This document shows positions 59,673-64,000 of a stretch of 64,000 bases of DNA, piece after piece (the first letter of the stretch is position 1; each line of letters starts with the position of its first letter). The notes under the pieces were generated by a model that worked only from the letters and a program-made list of their open reading frames with translations, did no database searches and was not told the origin of the DNA. The position numbers were made by a program, and so were the translations under genes. Source of the stretch: Streptomyces sp. WAC 01529 (GTDB taxonomy: Bacteria; Actinomycetota; Actinomycetes; Streptomycetales; Streptomycetaceae). The stretch spans positions 6,661,001 to 6,725,000 of the forward strand of contig NZ_CP029617.1 of assembly GCF_003945545.1 (NCBI RefSeq). Direction: 5' to 3'.

Positions 59673-60477
59673 CCTATCCGCACTGCTCTGAAAGCCCTGG
59701 CCGGGGAGCAGCGCGTGCGCTCCGGCCGCAGAAGGAGGGAAGCCCCGCCTGCCGGACCACGATGTCGCCGGTTCGGGCTGTACCCGTCGGACCCGACTAC
59801 CCCTCGGTGAGCCGCTGCTTGGCCTGGCCCGCGCACCACCTTACTGAGGCCGCCCTCCGTCCCCCCGGGGCAGCTCTCCAGGCGGCTTGACCAGGACCGT
59901 GCTACCGATCACCGGGGCTGCCCGTCTACTCTCACTGCAGGCTCCCAGCCCCCGAGCCGTGACCGTCTTTGAGGCCAGCTGGAACCGCATCGCCGACAAC
60001 GCGGCTCCAGCCCCTGCCCTCCAGGCGGCGGCGGGGCAACTCCCGCGGCCCTGCCACCCGGAGGGCACCTCGCGCGAGGCCCGACCGAGGGGAGCCTTCG
60101 GTGCCTCGCGCACCCGGCCGCCGCCGCACTCCGGCGGCGGCCGGACCCAAGAAGCGTCCCACCGGCGGTGCCCCCTGTCCGCGCAATGCCATATTCCGGC
60201 TGCGCATCCATCCCGTTGCGCATCGACGATGCGGTCAGCCGCTTCCGCAGCCGGGCACAAGCTGGTCACGGCAGCTCAGCAGACATGATCCGGGCCCACG
60301 CCCGCGTCCATGCCCCTGTCCCACCCGTAAGCCGTGAGTGCCGGCGCATTCCCGCGACGCCGACACCCACGGTCGGACTGCAACGGCTACGGAGGGGAGC
60401 TCGACACAGCCGGAACGTCCTGCCCCCACCCTCCTCCACCAACAGGGGGCAGAACGGGCCGGCACAGCGCATTTCCT
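59673..60477. other. long intergenic stretch, no credible gene
   Basis: 805 bp. Long frames on both strands have Arg/Pro-rich translations without motifs. The 13-bp-stem hairpin at 60114-60144 and two smaller palindromes just before it (GCACCTCGCGCGAGGC and GGTGCCTCGCGCACC) suggest a structured RNA or a strong stop. Decayed coding DNA is possible. I could not identify a parent gene. Confidence 0.5.
60114..60144. terminator. 13-bp-stem hairpin in the non-coding stretch
   Basis: CCGGCCGCCGCCG (60114-60126) pairs perfectly with CGGCGGCGGCCGG (60132-60144) over a CACTC loop. It is about 330 bp downstream of the STAS start on the other strand side, so it could end transcription of the minus-strand STAS gene late, or belong to an unidentified RNA. 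Confidence 0.45.
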
Positions 60478-60780
60478 CTACGCCAGGTCACCTTCCGCCG
60501 CGCCCTGATCCACACCTGGCACCGAGCCCCTGCCGGCTTCAGGCCACCGAGCAGCCCCGGCCGCATCCGCCTGCCGCCACGCTCCGATCAGCACACCCAG
60601 CCCGACCGAGTCGCAGAACGAGACGCCGGACAGATCCAGCACGATAAAGCGGCCACCCCGCGCGATCAGCTCCCTGAACTGCGGACGGAACGCTGGGGCG
60701 GTCACGTAATCCATCTCGCCACGGACCCTCGCGACCAGGAAGCTCCCAGAAGCACTCAACTCGACCAGAGGGTCAGCCAC
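60478..60780 (-). CDS. STAS-domain anti-sigma factor antagonist with atypical C-terminus
   Basis: 100 residues. Up to about residue 75 it matches an anti-anti-sigma STAS domain: VELSASGSFLVARVRGEMDY (first strand), APAFRPQFRELI, then LDLSGVSFCDSVGLGVLIGAW, with Ser58 at the position phosphorylated in SpoIIAA (core VSFCDSVGLGVLIG). After AWRQADAAGAA the expected LxLxxVPxxLxRxLxLTG strand and helix are missing. Instead the frame gives RWPEAGRGSVPGVDQGAA, composition-like noise. A deletion or frameshift near 60555 may have removed the real end, so it may be a decaying gene. No cognate kinase is adjacent. Confidence 0.65.
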   Translation of the reverse strand: MADPLVELSASGSFLVARVRGEMDYVTAPAFRPQFRELIARGGRFIVLDLSGVSFCDSVGLGVLIGAWRQADAAGAARWPEAGRGSVPGVDQGAAEGDLA

Positions 60781-61097
60781 AAGGCTCTGCCCACCAGTTC
60801 GCCAGAAGGCAGCGCTGCCGAATCTCGAAAAACACCAGCTTTACCCACACCCGTCCGACGCCTATGTCGGCACCAGCCCGACCAGGCTGTTCGTCAACGC
60901 GTCACGATCACCGCCAGGCTATGCCCGGGCCACCTGCAACGCTCCTCACACAGTCGCTGAATGCGCCCCGCGCACCCATAACGACCAGATGTGCTCCCCA
61001 AGCGCCGCCTTCTGACAAGCTCGCCTACGGTGCTGGCTCATCCCTGTCCCCCCTGTTTTGTATCCATGTGAATCCGTACGGCCGGTTCGAGCGGGAC
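60781..61097. other. non-coding stretch upstream of the small peptide ORF
   Basis: 317 bp. I see no gene, RNA or strong hairpin. It includes the probable promoter region of the minus-strand STAS gene at its left, and whatever drives the small ORF at its right. Confidence 0.4.
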
Positions 61098-61226
61098 ATG
61101 AACAGCCGCTTCGATCTGGACCTGTCCATCCGGGCTACGGTGCCTGGCCCTCGTCCGCGGCAGGCAGAGGCAGCCGCAACCCCCGGGGGGCACTGGGCTC
61201 CGGGCCTGGCCCGAGCTGGGGCGTAG
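61098..61226 (+). CDS. 42-residue peptide ORF with FDLD-type leader motif
   Basis: ATG 61098 opens a 42-codon frame that ends in TAG 61224-61226, 4 bp before a strong terminator hairpin. The product begins MNSRFDLDLSIR. FDLD followed by a hydrophobic residue is the recognition motif in the leader of class I lanthipeptide precursors such as nisin. TPGG occurs later, near residue 33. The rest, HWAPGLARAGA, has no Cys and few Ser or Thr, so it is not a normal lanthipeptide core. No modification enzyme is in the window. It may be a decayed or orphan precursor, or chance. The ribosome-binding site is weak. Confidence 0.3.
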   Translation: MNSRFDLDLSIRATVPGPRPRQAEAAATPGGHWAPGLARAGA

Positions 61227-61230
61227 ACGG

Positions 61231-61263
61231 CGTTGCCCGGGACGCCGAGCATCCCGGGCAACG
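61231..61263 (+). terminator. strong terminator after the peptide ORF
   Basis: CGTTGCCCGGGA (61231-61242) pairs perfectly with TCCCGGGCAACG (61252-61263) over a 9-nt loop. The 12-bp stem starts 4 bp after the TAG of the small ORF. It also lies about 100 bp beyond the glutathione peroxidase stop on the other strand and may serve both. Confidence 0.8.
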
Positions 61264-61364
61264 CGAGTGAGTGACAGGACCCCCGGAGCTCCGGAACGGC
61301 TCCTGGCCGAGTGTCCTGGCGTAGGGCGCAGAGACGCCCCCGTTCCGGTGGCGAGGGGGGGCCG

Positions 61365-61853
61365 TCAGTGGGGCAGCACGGCTTCGATGGCGGTGGTGAC
61401 CTCGTCGGAGTCCGGTTCGGTCTGGGGTGCGAAGCGCGCCATGACGTTGCCCTCAGGGGCGATGAGGAACTTTTCGAAGTTCCAGCGCACGTCGCCGGTG
61501 TAGCCCTCGGCGTCGGGAGTGTCGATCAGCTTGTCGTAGAGGGGGTGGCGGGTCGGGCCGTGGACGTCGGTCTTCTGGGTCATGGGAAAGGTGGTGCCGT
61601 AGGTGGCGGAGCAGAACGTGGCGATCTCCTCCGCGGTGCCGGGTTCCTGGCCCATGAACTGGTTGCATGGCACCCCCAGGACGGTGAAGCCGCGGGCCGC
61701 ATAGGTTCGCTGGAGCTTTTCCAGGGCGGCGTACTGGGGGGTGAGGCCGCACTGGGAGGCGACGTTGACGATGAGAACGGCCTTTCCCTGGTACTGGTCG
61801 AGGCGGGCGGGGCCGCCGGTGAGGGCATCGATCTCGATGTCGAAGACGGTCAT
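61365..61853 (-). CDS. glutathione-peroxidase-family thiol peroxidase
   Basis: 162 residues. The thioredoxin-fold peroxidase motifs are complete: NVASQCGLTPQY with peroxidatic Cys35, VPCNQFMGQEPG with the Gln, and VRWNFEKFLI with the Trp and Asn. Bacteria like this lack glutathione, so reduction by thioredoxin or mycothiol is expected; Cys63 and Cys81 are candidates for the resolving Cys. It removes hydroperoxides in the cytosol. It lies 42 bp downstream of the MFS exporter, in the same direction. Confidence 0.9.
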   Translation of the reverse strand: MTVFDIEIDALTGGPARLDQYQGKAVLIVNVASQCGLTPQYAALEKLQRTYAARGFTVLGVPCNQFMGQEPGTAEEIATFCSATYGTTFPMTQKTDVHGPTRHPLYDKLIDTPDAEGYTGDVRWNFEKFLIAPEGNVMARFAPQTEPDSDEVTTAIEAVLPH

Positions 61854-61895
61854 GACTCTCCTTGTGTGTGGTGCTGTGCAGGGGTGCGGGTGGCC

Positions 61896-63401
61896 TCAGT
61901 TGTGGGTGGCGGGGGCCTTGTCCGGGGTGTGCGGCTGTGCGGTGCCGGGGCGGGGCCGGGGGTCGTGGGTGATGAGGAGGGTGGCGGCGAGAGCGGCGAG
62001 GGTGAGGATTCCGGCGGCCCACCACAGGGCGGTGCTGTAGCCGTGGACAAGGGCCTCGGTGCGCTGGCCACGGTGACCGCCGATGTACGTGGCGGTGGAG
62101 GAGGCGGCGAGGGTGTTGAGCAGGGCGGTTCCGATCGCGCCGCCGACCTGCTGGGAGGTGTTGACCATCGCGGAGGCGATGCCGGCGTCCTCGGGGCGCG
62201 CACCGAGGGTGCCCAGGCTGAAGGCGGGCATCAAGGCGGTGCCCAGGCCCAGGCCGGTGACGAGCATGCCGGGCAGCACGATCGCCCAGTACGAGCTGTG
62301 CGGGGTGATCCGGGTGAGGATCAGCAGCCCGCCGGCCGCAACCAGGAAGCCGGGCCCCATCAACGCCCGTGCGGGCAGACGGGGGGCGAGACGGGGGCCG
62401 ATCCGGGTGGAGGCGAACACCGAGGCGGCCGCGATCGGCAGGAACCCCGCTCCCGTCTGCACGGGGCTGAGGCCCAGGACGGTCTGCAGGTAGTAGGTCA
62501 AAAAGAGGTACATCCCGAAGTTGCCGATGACGGCCAGACCCACCGCGAGGTAGGCGCCGCCGCGGTTGCGATCCGCGAGGACACGCAGGGGCAGCAGCGG
62601 GGACTTCGCCCGCATCTGCCACCCGGCGAAGGCGGCCAGCAGGACCAGTCCGGCACAGATGGGACCCAGAGTGGCGGCGGATTTCCAGCCGTCCTCGGAG
62701 GCGTGGGAGAGGCCGTAGACGAAGCCGACCAGGCCGGCCGAGGCGAGCAGGACGCCGGGAACGTCGAGGCGGGAACGAGGACGGTCCCGGGCCGGGTCGG
62801 GCAGAGTGCGCAGGGCCCCGGCGGCGGCGATGACGCCGAAGAAGATGTTGATCAGCAGGGTCCAGCGCCAGTTCAGCGCCTGCGTGAGCACCCCGCCCAG
62901 CATGAGGCCGATCGCCGCGCCGCCGCCGGACAGGGCGCCGAAGACGCCGAACGCCTTGGCGCGTTCCTTGGTGTCGGTGAACATCACCGACATCAGCGAC
63001 AGCACGGCAGGCACGAGCATGGCGCCGAAGACGCCCTGCAGAGCACGCGCCCCGATCAGCATGCCGGTGTTCAGGGCCGCGCCGCCGAGGGCGGAGGCGG
63101 CGGCGAAGCCGACGACGCCGGCCAAAAGGGTCCGCTTGTGCCCCCACAGGTCAGCGAGCCGACCGCCGAGCAGCAGCAGTCCGCCGAAGGTAAGGGAGTA
63201 GGCGGTGATCACCCACTGACGGGAGCCGTCGGAGAAACCGAGGTCGTGCTGGACCGAGGGCAGCGCGATGTTCATGACGGTGACGTCGAGCACGACCATC
63301 AGCTGGGCCAGGCATATGAAGAACAGCGCCGTCCAGCGCCCAGGAACCGGCGCGGATATGGGCGCCGGGCCGGAGCTGGACGGGGCGGACGGTGCAGACA
63401 T
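61896..63401 (-). CDS. DHA2-family (14-TMS) MFS drug exporter
   Basis: 501 residues with about 14 hydrophobic helices. VLDVTVMNIALPSVQHDLGF in helix 1 is the DHA2 signature (motif D1), GGRLADLWGHKRTLLAG is motif A, and LGGVLTQALNWRW is motif C-like. It would export toxic small molecules in exchange for protons. ATG 63401 has GGAGG at 7 nt. It is divergent from an Lrp/AsnC regulator, with 154 bp between, and upstream of the glutathione peroxidase on the same strand. Confidence 0.9.
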   Translation of the reverse strand: MSAPSAPSSSGPAPISAPVPGRWTALFFICLAQLMVVLDVTVMNIALPSVQHDLGFSDGSRQWVITAYSLTFGGLLLLGGRLADLWGHKRTLLAGVVGFAAASALGGAALNTGMLIGARALQGVFGAMLVPAVLSLMSVMFTDTKERAKAFGVFGALSGGGAAIGLMLGGVLTQALNWRWTLLINIFFGVIAAAGALRTLPDPARDRPRSRLDVPGVLLASAGLVGFVYGLSHASEDGWKSAATLGPICAGLVLLAAFAGWQMRAKSPLLPLRVLADRNRGGAYLAVGLAVIGNFGMYLFLTYYLQTVLGLSPVQTGAGFLPIAAASVFASTRIGPRLAPRLPARALMGPGFLVAAGGLLILTRITPHSSYWAIVLPGMLVTGLGLGTALMPAFSLGTLGARPEDAGIASAMVNTSQQVGGAIGTALLNTLAASSTATYIGGHRGQRTEALVHGYSTALWWAAGILTLAALAATLLITHDPRPRPGTAQPHTPDKAPATHN

Positions 63402-63555
63402 GTCAGATCCTCCAGGCGGGTGAGGGTGGGGCGGCCGCCCGGCGCGGTGGTCTCCGTGGCCGGCGGCACGACCTTCACTGTCACGGCAGCAGGCACCGAA
63501 TCCGGAGCCGTACGGTGGAATCTGCAAAGAAACGGCATACAGGCAGGAGCAGGCG

Positions 63556-64000
63556 ATGGAATCCGGCACGGTCGACGAGACTGATCAGCGCCTCGTACGG
63601 GAGCTCCAGCACGACGGACGGGCGCCGTTCAGCCGCATCGCCGATGCCATCGGCGTCTCCGAACACACCGTTGCCCGCCGCTACCGGCGCCTGTACGCCA
63701 TGGGCCTGCGGGTCATCGGCGTGCCCGGGCTGCGGCCCGCGGGGCCGACCCGGTGGCTACTGCGGGTGAGCTGCACCCCCGACGCCTCCGCGAAAATCGC
63801 CGACGCGCTGGCCAGGCGCGACGACACCTCCTGGGTCGTCATCGCCTCCGGCGGCACCGAACTGCACTGCGCGGTCCAGACCCGTACCACGCGCGAACGC
63901 GACGCCCTGTTCCTGCACAAGCTTCCCCAGACCCCGCAGGTCAGCTCCGTCGCCGCGTACTACCTCCTGCACACCTTCGCCGGCGCCTCCGACGCCTGGC
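63556..64000 (+). CDS. Lrp/AsnC family transcriptional regulator (truncated by window end)
   Basis: At least 148 residues, cut at the right edge. The N-terminal HTH, VDETDQRLVRELQHDGRAPF and then SRIADAIGVSEHTVARRYRR, is of the Lrp/AsnC type. A RAM-like ligand domain begins at LLRVSCTPDASAKIADALAR. ATG 63556 follows CAGGAGC. Transcribed away from the MFS exporter, it is a likely regulator of it. The effector is unknown. Confidence 0.85.
   Translation, partial: MESGTVDETDQRLVRELQHDGRAPFSRIADAIGVSEHTVARRYRRLYAMGLRVIGVPGLRPAGPTRWLLRVSCTPDASAKIADALARRDDTSWVVIASGGTELHCAVQTRTTRERDALFLHKLPQTPQVSSVAAYYLLHTFAGASDAW

Noticed and set aside
59841..60269. 142-codon minus-strand frame between the response regulator and STAS genes
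   Set aside because: No motif, no ribosome-binding site, and it crosses the strong 60114-60144 hairpin.

Overview
The window is high-GC actinobacterial DNA, almost certainly a Streptomyces chromosome. Third codon positions are nearly all G or C, and GTG and TTG starts are common. Several gene families are typical of Streptomyces: an SCO4226-type nickel-binding protein, DUF2637 and DUF6479 proteins, a PucR regulator, a FhuF-like reductase behind a DmdR-type iron box, and an intergenic hairpin repeat of a type I know from these genomes.

Positions 1 to about 46,600 read as ordinary chromosome. In order they hold: a GNAT acetyltransferase; rsgA behind a mini-ORF and a hairpin that covers its ribosome-binding site; an Ada/AlkA-type repair protein whose glycosylase domain lacks its catalytic loop; a PPOX protein, a DUF456 protein and a LuxR-type regulator; a PP2C-like protein; pyruvate oxidase PoxB; a GH38 alpha-mannosidase; an anti-sigma-type ATPase; a DUF2637 protein; the iron-regulated FhuF-like protein; and a GntR regulator. 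A 0.67 kb non-coding repeat tract follows, then a TPR-like protein. Next is a purine-catabolism locus (17.8 to 26.6 kb): pucR faces away from a run encoding the FAD, 2Fe-2S and molybdenum subunits of xanthine dehydrogenase, an NCS2 purine permease and an XdhC-type maturation factor. After it come a lipid-anchored polysaccharide deacetylase, a three-gene coupled operon (nucleotidyltransferase-like, BON-like, metallophosphoesterase), an SDR gene and catalase diverging from a shared SigB-like promoter element, an SPW membrane protein, a TetR/serine-hydrolase divergent pair with a clear operator, the SCO4226 protein, a PAP2 membrane enzyme, an ABC exporter, an MmpS-like lipoprotein, a TetR/hydrolase operon, a NERD-nuclease/UvrD-helicase fusion and an epoxide-hydrolase-like protein.

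From about 46,600 the character changes. A 3' fragment of corA ends abruptly and is followed by regularly spaced CTCCCCA repeats that look like recombinase arm sites. Then come a two-gene operon (an HSPA12-like Hsp70 ATPase and a coiled-coil partner), a divergent small HTH protein with a 36-residue ORF behind it, and a complete four-gene Tn7/Tn5053-type transposition operon (TnsA-like, TniA, TniB, TniQ; 50.8 to 55.9 kb) with TnsB-site-like repeats next to tnsA. Past tniQ lie a secreted tripeptidyl-aminopeptidase-like lipoprotein, an OmpR/histidine-kinase pair, a STAS protein with an abnormal tail, about 1.3 kb with almost no coding content, a possible short peptide gene with an FDLD motif and its own terminator, a glutathione peroxidase, a DHA2-type MFS exporter and an Lrp/AsnC regulator cut by the window edge.

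The most interesting candidates are the Hsp70/coiled-coil operon inside the island, the Tn7-like element with its end repeats, the rsgA leader, and the small peptide gene at 61.1 kb. All functions are inferred from sequence reading alone; no database search was run.
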